Positions 1 through 8,109 of a stretch of DNA of 52,260 nucleotides are shown here, in pieces (positions within the stretch are counted from its first letter, which is position 1; each line of letters starts with the position of its first letter). The translations under genes were made by a program, and so were the position numbers. The stretch covers positions 1 to 52,260 of the forward strand of contig CANQTD010000010.1 of NCBI GenBank assembly GCA_947626685.1, in the 5' to 3' direction. The notes beneath the pieces are model-generated. The model was not told the DNA's origin and ran no database searches. It saw nothing but the letters and a program-made list of their open reading frames with translations. Source of the stretch: an uncultured Clostridia bacterium. GTDB lineage: Bacteria > Bacillota > Clostridia > Christensenellales > Borkfalkiaceae.

Positions 1-242
1 ACAATGGGGATGTATTTTTTTTGCATGCAAAAAGCATGTGGAATTTCCCGAAAAATATTTACACCGCAGTTTTCTCGGCTCCCCCTTGAGGAAATTGCGT
101 TTATGCTCGATCTTGGCTCCCCCTTGAGGGGGAGCTCCGCCGTAGGCGGGGAGGGGGTGTCATTCGAATCAAGCAACACCCCTTCCGTCACCTTCGGTGC
201 CACCCTTCTCACGCGGGTAGAGCCCCGCGTAACTTCGCCTTT

Positions 243-288
243 GGCTCGTGCCGCACTTAGAAAACAATAGAAACTTCGTGCGGGGCGG
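243..288 (+). repeat. Stem-loop repeat family A, copy 1
   Basis: Shares with four other sites the frame GCTCGTG, six-base arm, TTAG, A-rich loop with AATAG, six-base arm, GGGC. The arms here are CCGCAC and GTGCGG, fully complementary. Arms differ between copies yet stay paired. Confidence 0.7.
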
Positions 289-330
289 TCACCGTTCGCG
301 CCTTCCGATGCGCTACTGCGTCGCTACGCT

Positions 331-375
331 CCTTGTGCCGTGCTTAGAATCACAAATAGAATCTTCGCACGGGGC
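331..375 (+). repeat. Stem-loop repeat family A, copy 2
   Basis: Same frame as copy 1, with arms CCGTGC and GCACGG: the sequence changed on both sides and pairing is kept. The loop holds TTAG and AATAG as in the other copies. Confidence 0.7.
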
Positions 376-755
376 ACTCATCGCAAAACGCCGTGGAAAG
401 CACACTGTGCTTTTCGCGAGAAGTGCGTTTTGCGACCCCAAAGGGGACAGCGAGAGATTCCCTCATACCGAGGCGAAGCCGAGCGTATCTTGAAGATTCA
501 CTCCTTCGTTCCGCTCGGTACTTCGCCTACGGCTCGTGCGCCGCTTCGCGTCGTCGGTATGAGGGTTCTTGGCGCCTCCCGAGGAGGAGCTGTCCGCTTT
601 GCGGACTGAGGTGGGTACGACCGCCCCACCCCCATATCCCCCTCCCACGGAGGGGGCGAGTTCTTGGCTCCCCCAAAATCACCCCGATGGTGGAGCCGAG
701 GTACCCCTTTCGCATACAATGAAGTGTACGCGCTTTCTACAAAGGGGACTTACAA

Positions 756-1526
756 ATGCAATGGTTTCTTTCGCTCGCGGTGTGGCAGCAGGCGCTTCTC
801 GCCTCGCTCATGACGTACGCCGCGACGGCACTTGGTGCCGCCCTCGTCTTTTTCTCCAAGAATCTCAGCCAAACGGTGCTCACCGCGCTCACGGGCGGGG
901 CGGCGGGCATCATGATCGCAGCAAGTTTCTTTTCCCTTCTTTTGCCCGCCCTCGGGTACGCTTCCTTTCTCCCCGCTTTCCTCACTGTCACCCTCGCCTT
1001 TTTGCTCGGGGGCGCGCTCATCGTGGGAAGCGACTTTTTTTTGACGAAGAAAGAGTTCGAATTTAAGAAGTTCGGGCGGCGGAACGGGCTGCTCTACTTC
1101 GCCGTCACGCTGCACAACGTTCCCGAGGGAATGGCGGTGGGGGTCGCGCTTGCGGCGGCGGGGGGAGAGCGCGGCGCAGTGCTCTCGGCGATCCTCTTCG
1201 CGGTCGGCATCGCGGTGCAGAATTTCCCCGAGGGGGCGTGCATCGCGTTTCCGCTCAAAGCGGGCGGCATGTCGGCGGCGAAGTCCTTCCTCTTCTCGCA
1301 GGGTTCGGGGCTCGTCGAGATCCCCGCCTGCGTGCTGGGTGCGCTCGCGGCCTCCTTTATCGAAGGGCTCATGCCGTGGGCGCTCGCCTTCTCCGCGGGC
1401 GCGATGATCGCCGTCGTCTGCTCCGAGCTCATCCCCGAGTGCTTTGCGGGGAACAAGACGGTCGCCTCCGCGGGCGTCATATTGGGATTCTGCCTCATGA
1501 TGATCCTCGATCTCGCGCTCGGCTGA
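756..1526 (+). CDS. ZIP-family divalent metal transporter
   Basis: A 256-residue, highly hydrophobic protein with about eight membrane segments. It carries the two diagnostic ZIP motifs in the expected order: HNVPEG (H120-G125) in the first metal-binding helix and QNFPEG (Q155-G160) in the second. These form the binuclear metal site in known ZIP proteins, so it most likely moves zinc or another divalent metal across the cell membrane. The cytoplasmic loop at about residues 92-110 is short and lysine-rich rather than histidine-rich, which resembles the ZupT/GufA-type bacterial ZIPs. The start follows an AAAGGGG ribosome site (741-747). It stands alone before a 130-base gap. Substrate cannot be settled from sequence. 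Confidence 0.9.
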   Translation: MQWFLSLAVWQQALLASLMTYAATALGAALVFFSKNLSQTVLTALTGGAAGIMIAASFFSLLLPALGYASFLPAFLTVTLAFLLGGALIVGSDFFLTKKEFEFKKFGRRNGLLYFAVTLHNVPEGMAVGVALAAAGGERGAVLSAILFAVGIAVQNFPEGACIAFPLKAGGMSAAKSFLFSQGSGLVEIPACVLGALAASFIEGLMPWALAFSAGAMIAVVCSELIPECFAGNKTVASAGVILGFCLMMILDLALG

Positions 1527-1638
1527 GAAGAACGCCGCACCCCGCATAAAATTTTACTCGCTTCCCATACTTTGGGTATGAAAACGGAAACGAAAGGCGC
1601 GGCAACTCCCGCCGCAGAAGAGGTCAAATCCCGCCCGT

Positions 1639-1666
1639 TGACAGAAAACGAGCATACCATGTCCGC
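1639..1666 (+). repeat. 28-bp dispersed motif, copy a
   Basis: Ungapped match to TGACnnAAAACG followed by nGGCAYMCCATGTCCGM. Here its ATG is also the likely start codon of the following gene. Five further copies lie on the same strand at 17883, 24839, 30929, 48091 and 50312. Confidence 0.7.
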
Positions 1667-2459
1667 AAGACGCAGTGCAGTGATCGTCGGCGCGTCCTCG
1701 GGGATCGGGCGCGAGACCGCGCTCCGGCTGCTTGCGCGGGGATACCGCGTCTACAATATCTCCCGCACGCCCTTCAAGGGAGACCGCGTGAAAACGATCC
1801 CCGCCGACGCCGCGATGGAGGGCGAACTCGAGGGCGCGGTGAAGAAGGCGGGGGAGGAGGCGGGCGCCATCGACCTGTTCGTCTATTCGGCGGGTTTTTC
1901 GATGGCGGCTCCCATCGAATATGCGAAGAGCGGCGACTACCGCTACCTCTTCGAAGTCAACTACTTCGGTGCGGTGGAAGCGTTGCGCGCGGCGGCTCCC
2001 TTCCTCAAACGGCGGGGCGGAAGGGCGGTCCTCGTCGGCTCTCTCGGCGGGGAATTTCCCATCCCATATGACAGTTTTTACTCCTCTTCGAAGGCGGCTC
2101 TCGGCATGCTCGCGCGGGAGGCCGACCTCGAACTGCGCCCGCACGGGGTGCGCGTCTGCGCGCTTCTCCCCGGGGGAACGGCGACCGATTTCACCTATGC
2201 GAGAAGGGTGTACGGCGAGGAGGAGAGCCTCTCCTATTCCCCGTCGGTGAAGAAGGCCTCCGCCGCGCTCGCCAACATGGAGCAGGGCGGGATGAATCCC
2301 TCTCTCGTCGCGGACGCGGTCATCAAACTCGCCGAAAAGAAGAGCCCGCCGCCCGTTAGCTCGGTGGGCGGGAAGAACAATTTCGCGCGATATATCAACA
2401 AGATGCTCCCCGAGCGCGTGACCGATTGGTTCGTGCGCAAGAAATTCAACCAGAGGTGA
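1659..2459 (+). CDS. Short-chain dehydrogenase/reductase (SDR)
   Basis: A 266-residue Rossmann oxidoreductase. The classical SDR features are present: the nucleotide-binding GASSGIG (residues 11-17), a serine in GSLGG, the catalytic YSSSK (Y141, K145) and a following PGGTATDF segment. The lack of an acidic residue at the end of the second strand and the SRTP segment there suggest NADP(H), but this is inference. The start is uncertain: an in-frame ATG at 1578 would add 27 residues of low-complexity leader. Neither start has a clear Shine-Dalgarno site, and the ATG at 1659 lies inside the 28-bp dispersed motif. I chose it because the Rossmann fold begins right after it. The substrate is unknown; it may be cotranscribed with the ZIP gene. 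Confidence 0.85.
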   Translation: MSARRSAVIVGASSGIGRETALRLLARGYRVYNISRTPFKGDRVKTIPADAAMEGELEGAVKKAGEEAGAIDLFVYSAGFSMAAPIEYAKSGDYRYLFEVNYFGAVEALRAAAPFLKRRGGRAVLVGSLGGEFPIPYDSFYSSSKAALGMLAREADLELRPHGVRVCALLPGGTATDFTYARRVYGEEESLSYSPSVKKASAALANMEQGGMNPSLVADAVIKLAEKKSPPPVSSVGGKNNFARYINKMLPERVTDWFVRKKFNQR

Positions 2460-2477
2460 GTTTTTCCCGCCGAACGC

Positions 2478-2507
2478 TTGACGGGCGCGCCTCCGATATA
2501 GTATAAT
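2478..2507 (+). promoter_or_regulatory. Sigma-A promoter and ~120-nt leader for fhs
   Basis: TTGACG (2478-2483), an 18-base spacer and TATAAT (2502-2507). The leader to the fhs start contains a 7-bp stem (GAAAGGC with GCCTTTC, about 2560-2596) that competes with a second stem (ACCGC with GCGGT). This could be an attenuator, but it does not match the tetrahydrofolate riboswitch consensus I know. Confidence 0.7.
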
Positions 2508-2629
2508 ATCCATACAAGATCGCGCTCCTTTCCGCAAAAACCGCGGCGGGGAGCTTTGGCTGAAAGGCAGTTTTTACACCGAAAACCGCCTTTCAATCAT
2601 TTTCGGGGAAGCGGTCGGAGGAGGACGGC

Positions 2630-4294
2630 ATGAAAACGGACATTCAAATCGCGCAGGAGGCGAACATGGAGCCCATCTCGCAGATCGCCGCAAAGCTCGG
2701 CGTCGGCGAAGAGCACCTCGAATTTTACGGAAAGTATAAGGCGAAGCTCGATTTTTCCGCCCTCAACGGACGGGAGAAGGAGGGCAAGCTCGTTCTCGTG
2801 ACGGCGATCACGCCCACCCCCGCAGGCGAGGGCAAGACCACGACGACGATCGGCCTCGCAGACGGTCTGCGCCGCATCGGGAAGAAGGCGGTCGTCGCGC
2901 TCCGCGAACCCTCCCTCGGGCCCGTTTTCGGCGTCAAAGGGGGCGCGGCGGGCGGCGGCTATGCGCAGGTCGTCCCGATGGAGGACATCAATCTGCACTT
3001 TACGGGCGACTTCCACGCGATCGGCGCGGCGAACAATCTCCTCGCCGCCATGCTCGACAATCACATCTTTCAGGGCAACGCCTTGAAGATCGACCCCGGG
3101 CACATCACATGGAAACGGTGCGTGGACATGAACGACAGGCAGCTCCGCTACATCGAGGACGGGCTCGGCGGCCCCAAGTCGGGCGTTGCGAGAAAGGACG
3201 GGTTCGATATCACCGTCGCGAGCGAAGTCATGGCGACGCTCTGTCTCGCGACCTCGCTCTCCGATCTGAAAGAGAGGCTCTCCCGCCTCATCGTGGGCTT
3301 CGACGAGGGGGGCATGCCCGTGACGGCGGGCGACCTGAAAGCGGCGGGCGCAATGTGCGCGCTCTTGAAGGACGCCATGAAGCCCAACCTCGTGCAGACG
3401 CTCGAGGGAACGCCCGCGCTCGTCCACGGCGGCCCGTTCGCCAACATTGCCCACGGCTGCAACTCCGTCGCCGCCACGAAAGCCGCCCTTAGTCTCGGGG
3501 ATTACGCAGTCACCGAGGCGGGATTCGGCGCCGATTTGGGGGCGGAAAAGTTCTTCGATATCAAGTGCCGCTTTGCGCGTCTAAGGCCGTCCGCCGCGGT
3601 CGTCGTCGCGACGGTCCGCGCGCTCAAAATGCACGGTGGGGTCGGGAAAACGGATCTTTCCATAGAAAATTTGGACGCGCTCGAGGCGGGACTTCCCAAC
3701 CTTCTGCGCCATGTTTCCAATATCAAAAACGTCTATGGGCTGCCCGTCGTCGTCGCGCTCAACCGCTTCCCCGCCGACACCGACGCCGAGATCGCCCTCG
3801 TCATGGAAAAGTGCCGCGCGCTCGGCGTCAACGTCTGTCTCTCCACCGTCTGGGCGGAGGGCGGCAAGGGGGGCGAGGAGCTTGCCCGCGAGGTCGTGCG
3901 CCTGTGCGAGGAAGAAAACAACTTCCGCTTCTGCTACGACGAAACGCTGCCGATCAAGGAGAAGATAGGGGCGATCGTCACGAAGATCTACGGCGGGAAG
4001 GGGGCGGTCTACACCCCCGAGGCGGAGGCTGAGATCGCGCAGCTCGAAAAACTCGGCTTCGGCAAGACCCCCGTCTGCATGGCAAAGACGCAATATTCCT
4101 TTTCGGACGACGCGGCAAAGTTCGGCGCGCCCGAAAATTTCGAGATCACGGTGCGCGGCGTGAAAATGAGCGCGGGGGCGGGGTTCGTCGTCGTCCTCAC
4201 GGGGAACATTATGACGATGCCGGGGCTCCCCAAAGTTCCCGCCGCCGAAAAGATCGACGTGGACGAAAACGGCGTGATCACGGGGCTCTTCTGA
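2630..4294 (+). CDS. fhs: Formate-tetrahydrofolate ligase
   Basis: 554 residues, the normal length for the family. It joins formate to tetrahydrofolate with ATP in the cytoplasm, giving 10-formyl-THF for purine synthesis and, in acetogens, the methyl branch of the Wood-Ljungdahl pathway. The ATP-binding loop [11 protein letters not shown] (residues 63-73) is intact, followed by [22 protein letters not shown] split across residues 93-114 and the [10 protein letters not shown] segment. The start follows GGAGGAGG with five bases spacing. It has its own promoter, and mutY begins one base after its stop, so the two are probably cotranscribed. No other Wood-Ljungdahl gene is in the window, so acetogenesis cannot be inferred. 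Confidence 0.97.
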   Translation: MKTDIQIAQEANMEPISQIAAKLGVGEEHLEFYGKYKAKLDFSALNGREKEGKLVLVTAITPTPAGEGKTTTTIGLADGLRRIGKKAVVALREPSLGPVFGVKGGAAGGGYAQVVPMEDINLHFTGDFHAIGAANNLLAAMLDNHIFQGNALKIDPGHITWKRCVDMNDRQLRYIEDGLGGPKSGVARKDGFDITVASEVMATLCLATSLSDLKERLSRLIVGFDEGGMPVTAGDLKAAGAMCALLKDAMKPNLVQTLEGTPALVHGGPFANIAHGCNSVAATKAALSLGDYAVTEAGFGADLGAEKFFDIKCRFARLRPSAAVVVATVRALKMHGGVGKTDLSIENLDALEAGLPNLLRHVSNIKNVYGLPVVVALNRFPADTDAEIALVMEKCRALGVNVCLSTVWAEGGKGGEELAREVVRLCEEENNFRFCYDETLPIKEKIGAIVTKIYGGKGAVYTPEAEAEIAQLEKLGFGKTPVCMAKTQYSFSDDAAKFGAPENFEITVRGVKMSAGAGFVVVLTGNIMTMPGLPKVPAAEKIDVDENGVITGLF

Positions 4295-4295
4295 C

Positions 4296-5318
4296 ATGGA
4301 CGGACGCGAAGAACTTCGGGCGGCCGTCCCGCCCCTTTTGGAATGGTTCCGCCGCAACAAACGGGACCTGCCGTGGAGAACGCAGCGCACGCCGTACACC
4401 GCGCTCGTCGCCGAGCTCATGCTCCAACAGACGCGCGTGGAGGCGGTGAAAGACCGCTACAACGAATTTTTGCGGCGGTTCCCCACGGCGGAGTCGCTCG
4501 CCGAGGCGGATGAGGAAGAGGTCCTCAAATATTGGGAAGGGCTCGGCTACTATTCCCGCGCCCGCAACCTGCACGCGGCGGCGCAGATCATCGCGCGTGA
4601 GGGCTTCCCTCAGACATGGGTGGGTCTGAGATCGCTTCCGGGCGTTGGAGACTACACCGCGGGGGCGGTCGCTTCCATCGCGCTCGGCCTCCCGACGCCC
4701 GCCGTCGACGGCAATGTGCTGCGCATTCTCACGAGATTTTTTGCCGACGGGCGCAAGATCGACGGACAGGGGGCGAAAACATACTTTTCCGCTCTGCTCG
4801 CGGAGGTGTATCCCCCCGAAACGGCGGACCTCACCGAGGCCCTCATGGAGCTCGGCGCGATCGTCTGCGTCCCGAACGGACCTCCTGCGTGCGGGGCATG
4901 TCCGTGGTCGGGCCTCTGCAAAGCCCATCTCATGGGGCGGGAGGAGGACTTCCCCGTCCGCGGGGAGAAGCGCGCGAGGAAGCGGGAGGAGCTCGACGTG
5001 TTCGTGCTGAGGCGGGACGGCCTCTACGCCCTTTGCAAGCGTCCCGGAAAGGGGCTGCTCGCGGGGCTGTGGGAGTTCCCGAACGAGCCTTCCGCCGAGG
5101 GGAAATTGCGCGGATGGGTCTTAAAAAATGGCGATCTTCTCGCCACGGAGAGGGCGAAGCACGTCTTTACCCATGTCGAATGGCACATGACGGGCTACCT
5201 CGCTACGCTGCCCTCCGCATGCGCCGCGGAGAATGACGTCTGGGCGTCGGCGGAAGAGATCAGAAGCCGCTACGCGATCCCCTCCGCATTCAAAGCGTTC
5301 ATGAAATGGCTCGAATAA
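4296..5318 (+). CDS. mutY: A/G-specific adenine glycosylase MutY
   Basis: 340 residues. MutY removes adenine mispaired with 8-oxoguanine in base excision repair. Seen: catalytic Glu in AELMLQQTRVE (E40), helix-hairpin-helix LPGVGDYTAG (114-123) with Tyr120, and catalytic Asp138 in PAVDGN. The [4Fe-4S] cysteines are C191, C199, C202 and C208. The first spacing is seven residues where the E. coli enzyme has six, a small oddity. The C-terminal part (about 225-340) is the NUDIX-like 8-oxoG recognition domain, with LAGLWEFPNE and a FTHVEWHM segment. It starts one base after the fhs stop; translation is probably coupled. Confidence 0.95.
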   Translation: MDGREELRAAVPPLLEWFRRNKRDLPWRTQRTPYTALVAELMLQQTRVEAVKDRYNEFLRRFPTAESLAEADEEEVLKYWEGLGYYSRARNLHAAAQIIAREGFPQTWVGLRSLPGVGDYTAGAVASIALGLPTPAVDGNVLRILTRFFADGRKIDGQGAKTYFSALLAEVYPPETADLTEALMELGAIVCVPNGPPACGACPWSGLCKAHLMGREEDFPVRGEKRARKREELDVFVLRRDGLYALCKRPGKGLLAGLWEFPNEPSAEGKLRGWVLKNGDLLATERAKHVFTHVEWHMTGYLATLPSACAAENDVWASAEEIRSRYAIPSAFKAFMKWLE

Positions 5319-5323
5319 ACGCG

Positions 5324-5352
5324 TTGACAACGGCGCGGGTTTTTGTTATAAT
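5324..5352 (+). promoter_or_regulatory. Consensus sigma-A promoter for tmk-rimM-trmD
   Basis: TTGACA (5324-5329), 17-base spacer, TATAAT (5347-5352). It lies just after the mutY stop and 28 bases before tmk. Confidence 0.9.
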
Positions 5353-5379
5353 AGGGAAAATGCACACAAGGAAAGGACC

Positions 5380-6012
5380 ATGAACAGAGGGAAATTTATC
5401 GTTTTCGAGGGAACGGACGGAAGCGGGAAATCCACGCAGATGAAACTCCTCGCAAGCTATCTCGCCTCGCGCGGGACCGAGGTCTACCAGACGCACGAGC
5501 CGACGGACTCTCCCTTCGGCGCGCTTCTCCATTCCTGCATGACGGGGGAGACCGACGCCGACGAGCGGGCGATCGCCGCACTCTTCGCCGCCGACCGCCT
5601 CGACCATATCGAGAACCCGCGGTACGGGCTCCGCAAAAAACTCGAGGAGGGGACGACGGTGCTCTGCGACCGCTACTACTTTTCCTCGTTTGCCTACAAC
5701 GGCGGGTTCGTGCCCCTCGAATGGGTGATCGCGCTCAACCGCCCCGCAATGGAGCTCATGCGCCCCGACATGGTGGTGTTCATCGACATTCCCGCCGAGG
5801 ACGGCATGAAGCGCATCTCCCGCAGGAGCGAGAGGGAGCGGTACGAAAGCCTCGAAAGGCAGCGGCTCATCCGCGAAAAGTACTTCGAGGTCTTTGACCG
5901 CTTCAAAGAGGAAGAGAACATCTTCATCGTGAAGAGCGAGGACGACAAAATGAAAACGCAGGAGCACATCCGCCGTCTCGCGGACGGGCTTCTGTTCGGA
6001 GGGGAACAGTGA
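5380..6012 (+). CDS. tmk: Thymidylate kinase
   Basis: 210 residues. It phosphorylates dTMP to dTDP with ATP, the last specific step of dTTP supply. The P-loop EGTDGSGKST spans residues 10-19, the DRY motif is D97-Y99 in LCDRYYFSSFAYNG, and EPTDSPFGALL (40-50) is the thymidylate-binding region. The lid at about 143-160 is arginine-rich (RRSERERYESLERQR). An AAAGGA ribosome site precedes the ATG. The stop overlaps the GTG start of rimM by four bases, so the two are translationally coupled. Confidence 0.95.
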   Translation: MNRGKFIVFEGTDGSGKSTQMKLLASYLASRGTEVYQTHEPTDSPFGALLHSCMTGETDADERAIAALFAADRLDHIENPRYGLRKKLEEGTTVLCDRYYFSSFAYNGGFVPLEWVIALNRPAMELMRPDMVVFIDIPAEDGMKRISRRSERERYESLERQRLIREKYFEVFDRFKEEENIFIVKSEDDKMKTQEHIRRLADGLLFGGEQ

Positions 6013-6506
6013 ACGCGCTCGTCGTAGGCACCGTATTGAAGCCGCAGGGCATCCGCGGCGAGATCAAGATCAAGCCTTTCACCGATTCCGCGGAGACGTT
6101 CCGCTCCTTCAAGCGCGTCTTTTTGGACGGCGAGGAGTACAAGCTGCTCTCCGTCCGCACGGGGGACGGCTTCGTGTATGCGGCGCTGCGCGGCGTCCCC
6201 GACTGCAACGCGGCGGAACTGCTCCGCGGCAAGGAAGTCACCGTGCCCCGCGAGGACGCTCCCGTTCTCCCCGAGGGCAGCTATTATATCGCCGATCTTC
6301 TCGGCAGCGAGATCGTCACGGAGACGGGCGAGCGGCTCGGAACGCTCACGGATATCACGCAGGCGGGGACGGACGTCTATACCATGTCCGAGGGAGGGCG
6401 CGAAATTCTCTTTCCCGCGGCGAAGGGCGTGATCGTAAACGTGGACGTCGAAAACAAGAAGATCACCGTGAACGGGAAGCGGTTTTCCGAGGTCGCCGTC
6501 CTCTGA
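6009..6506 (+). CDS. rimM: 16S rRNA processing protein RimM
   Basis: 165 residues, in two domains: an N-terminal RimM barrel beginning VGTVLKPQGIRGEIKIKPFTD split at residues 6-26, and a C-terminal PRC-barrel from about residue 92 (GSYYIADLLGSEIVTE) ending in the IVNVDVENKKITV strand. RimM binds ribosomal protein S19 and aids 30S head maturation. The start is GTG at 6009 overlapping the tmk stop. The trmD neighbour is the usual partner, but rpsP, normally just upstream, is replaced here by tmk. Confidence 0.94.
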   Translation: MNALVVGTVLKPQGIRGEIKIKPFTDSAETFRSFKRVFLDGEEYKLLSVRTGDGFVYAALRGVPDCNAAELLRGKEVTVPREDAPVLPEGSYYIADLLGSEIVTETGERLGTLTDITQAGTDVYTMSEGGREILFPAAKGVIVNVDVENKKITVNGKRFSEVAVL

Positions 6507-6569
6507 ATGAATTTTGCAAACCGCCTTACGGCGAAACGGCGCCGAAATCCTGAAAGGGGGTGAATTTTT

Positions 6570-7235
6570 ATGAAGATCACCATTCTCACGCTCTTTCCCG
6601 AGATGTTCACCGCGCTCTCCGCAAGCATTTTGGGGCGCGCGCAGAGGGCGGGAAAGCTCGAGGTCGAGATCGTCGATATCCGCTCTTACACCGAGGACAA
6701 GCATTTGAAATGCGACGACTATCCCTTCGGCGGCGGCGCGGGCATGGTCATGATGGCGCAGCCCATCGGAAGCGCGATCGAGGGGGTCGACCCCGGACAT
6801 GGTGCCCGCAGAATTTATCTGAGCCCCAAAGGGAAAACCTTAAAACAGGAGCTCGTGTTCTCCCTCTGCGAGGAGGAGCACCTCGTTCTGCTGTGCGGCC
6901 ATTACGAGGGCGTCGACCAGCGCGCCATCGACCTCTTCATCGACGAGGAGATCAGCATCGGGGACTACGTGCTCACGGGGGGCGAACTCCCCGCGATGGT
7001 GCTCGTGGACTGCGTTGCGCGCTATGTGGACGGCGTGCTCTCCCCCGAATCCCTCGTGGACGAGAGCTTTTCGGAGGGACTGCTCGAATATCCGCAGTAC
7101 ACCCGCCCCATCGAGTACCGAGGGCTCACCGTGCCCGAAGTTCTCCGCAGCGGCAACCACGCCGAGATCGATAAGTGGCGGCGGGAAAAGGCGATCGAGA
7201 TCACGAAGAAAAACAGGCCGGATATGATGAGATAG
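6570..7235 (+). CDS. trmD: tRNA (guanine-37-N1) methyltransferase
   Basis: 221 residues, slightly short for the family. TrmD uses S-adenosylmethionine to methylate G37 of tRNAs reading CNN-type codons and prevents frameshifting. The trefoil-knot motifs are clear: GGGAGMVM (54-61), CGHYEGVDQR (109-118) and SIGDYVLTGGE (129-139). The start follows GAAAGGGGGTGA. The normally following rplS is missing; an 870-base repeat array begins right after the stop. Confidence 0.96.
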   Translation: MKITILTLFPEMFTALSASILGRAQRAGKLEVEIVDIRSYTEDKHLKCDDYPFGGGAGMVMMAQPIGSAIEGVDPGHGARRIYLSPKGKTLKQELVFSLCEEEHLVLLCGHYEGVDQRAIDLFIDEEISIGDYVLTGGELPAMVLVDCVARYVDGVLSPESLVDESFSEGLLEYPQYTRPIEYRGLTVPEVLRSGNHAEIDKWRREKAIEITKKNRPDMMR

Positions 7236-7242
7236 GGTTCAC

Positions 7243-7267
7243 ACGATTTCTTGTGCCAAGAAATCGT
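7243..7267 (+). repeat. Hairpin ACGATTTCTTG/CAAGAAATCGT
   Basis: Perfect 11-bp inverted repeat with a TGC loop, eight bases after the trmD stop. A longer, 15-bp version is at 20258-20290 after the gap terminator. No T tract follows, so it is not a normal intrinsic terminator. Confidence 0.75.
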
Positions 7268-7338
7268 CGTGAGCGGATAGGCTCTCCCTTTTTATAAACT
7301 CTTAGCCGCACAAACCTTGCTGTTTCATCGGACAATAA

Positions 7339-7390
7339 GCGCAAAGGGTTGCGCAAATGGGGTGCGCTTATGCAAAAGCGTGGTTTTGCA
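7339..7390 (+). repeat. Two-hairpin repeat family B, copy 1
   Basis: After GACAATAA comes stem 1 (GCGCAA, loop AGGG, TTGCGC; 7339-7354), then AAATGGGGTGCGCTTA, then stem 2 (TGCAAAA, loop GCGTGG, TTTTGCA; 7371-7390). Both stems are perfect. Confidence 0.75.
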
Positions 7391-7414
7391 ACGCGCCATT
7401 AATGGAAATGAGTT

Positions 7415-7518
7415 CACAAATTTTGATTGGGGCACTTTTTCTTGCCCTCCCCCTTATACTTGAGGGGGAGGGGTAGGGGAGGGGGTGCGTCAACAATCCC
7501 TTCAAACAAAATTTCGTG
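7415..7518. repeat. MITE-like terminal-inverted-repeat element, copy 1
   Basis: About 104 bp with imperfect 18-bp inverted ends: CACAAATTTTGATTGGGG on the left, and CAAACAAAATTTCGTG at the right. The interior is a C-rich then G-rich block (CCCTCCCCCTTATACTTG and its G-rich counterpart). It has no coding capacity. Confidence 0.65.
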
Positions 7519-7582
7519 AGGGGTTAAGTTTTTCATCTCAAAGCAATTCGCCCGCGCCCCGAATTGTCCTCAAAGACAATAA

Positions 7583-7634
7583 GCCGAAAGGGTTCGGCAA
7601 ATGGGGTGCGCTTATGCAAAAGCGTGGTTTTGCA
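7583..7634 (+). repeat. Two-hairpin repeat family B, copy 2
   Basis: Stem 1 is GCCGAA, loop AGGG, TTCGGC (7583-7598): both arms differ from copy 1 and pairing is kept. Stem 2 (7615-7634) is identical to copy 1. Confidence 0.75.
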
Positions 7635-7658
7635 ACGCGCCGTTATTGGAACTAAGTT

Positions 7659-7762
7659 CACAAATTTTGTTTGGGGCACTTTTTCTTGCCCTCCCCCTTA
7701 TACTTGAGGGGGAGGGGTAGGGGAGGGGGTGCGTCAACGATCCCCCCAAACAAAATTTCGTG
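7659..7762. repeat. MITE-like terminal-inverted-repeat element, copy 2
   Basis: Same 104-bp element as at 7415. Left end CACAAATTTTGTTTGGGG, right end CCCCAAACAAAATTTCGTG: complementary apart from one extra base. A third, interrupted copy is at 20426-20568. Confidence 0.7.
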
Positions 7763-7828
7763 AGGGGTTAGGAAAGTGCATCTCAAAGCTCCGTCGCCCA
7801 CAATCTGAATTGTCCTCAAAGACAATAA

Positions 7829-7873
7829 GCGCGCGGCGCAAATTGGGTGCGCACGGCGGAAGTGAATTCCGCC
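7829..7873 (+). repeat. Two-hairpin repeat family B, copy 3
   Basis: Stem 1 is GCGC, loop GCG, GCGC (7829-7839). Stem 2 is GGCGGAA, loop GTGAA, TTCCGCC (7855-7873), completely different from copies 1 and 2 but still perfectly paired. The flanks CCTCAAAGACAATAA and AAATTGGG are conserved. Confidence 0.7.
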
Positions 7874-8109
7874 TAACGCAAGTAATTAGAAATGGGGTCG
7901 GGAAACCGCACCACCCTACCTTGCTGTCCCCTCTGGGGAAAGTACCCGCGGAGCGGGGGAAAGGGGTTTTGAACCCCCTCAGTCACGCAAAGACAGCGTG
8001 ACAGCTCCCCCAAAGGGGGCGCCAAGAGGTACGGCGGAGCTCCCCCGGAGGTGGAGCCGAGAGCGCGCTTTTCCGATGGCGGGCGGCGAAGAAAAAAAGG
8101 AGCAACGCT

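Larger units (their letters stand above)
1..720. other. Intergenic mosaic of short GC-rich repeats, no gene
   Basis: No open frame here has a ribosome site, family motifs or a plausible composition; the frames that exist are mutually overlapping by-products of GC-rich sequence. The stretch contains a perfect 16-bp palindrome (18-33, centred on GCATGC), several purine/pyrimidine blocks of the type CCCCCTTGAGGGGG, and two copies of a stem-loop family described below. The same blocks recur near 7.9, 25.1, 48.7-49.3 and 51.7-52.1 kb. A possible -10 (TACAAT, 715-720) precedes the first gene but has no good -35. Confidence 0.6.
7236..8109. other. Repeat array in the trmD-rbgA gap
   Basis: About 870 bases without a credible gene. 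It holds a hairpin just after trmD, two near-identical ~240-base units (about 7321-7560 and 7561-7800), and a degenerate third (7801-7880). Each unit has two stem-loops (family B) followed by a small terminal-inverted-repeat element. The end (7900-8090) has GC-rich blocks shared with 51.7 kb. In many Firmicutes this position carries rplS. Confidence 0.75.

Noticed and set aside
2508..2629. Tetrahydrofolate riboswitch before fhs
   Set aside because: The expected conserved GGTGAATCATT-like core is not visible; only simple stems are seen.
6376..6392. ATACCATGTCCG in rimM as a copy of the 28-bp motif
   Set aside because: The A-rich left half is absent, so only the core matches; likely chance in coding sequence.
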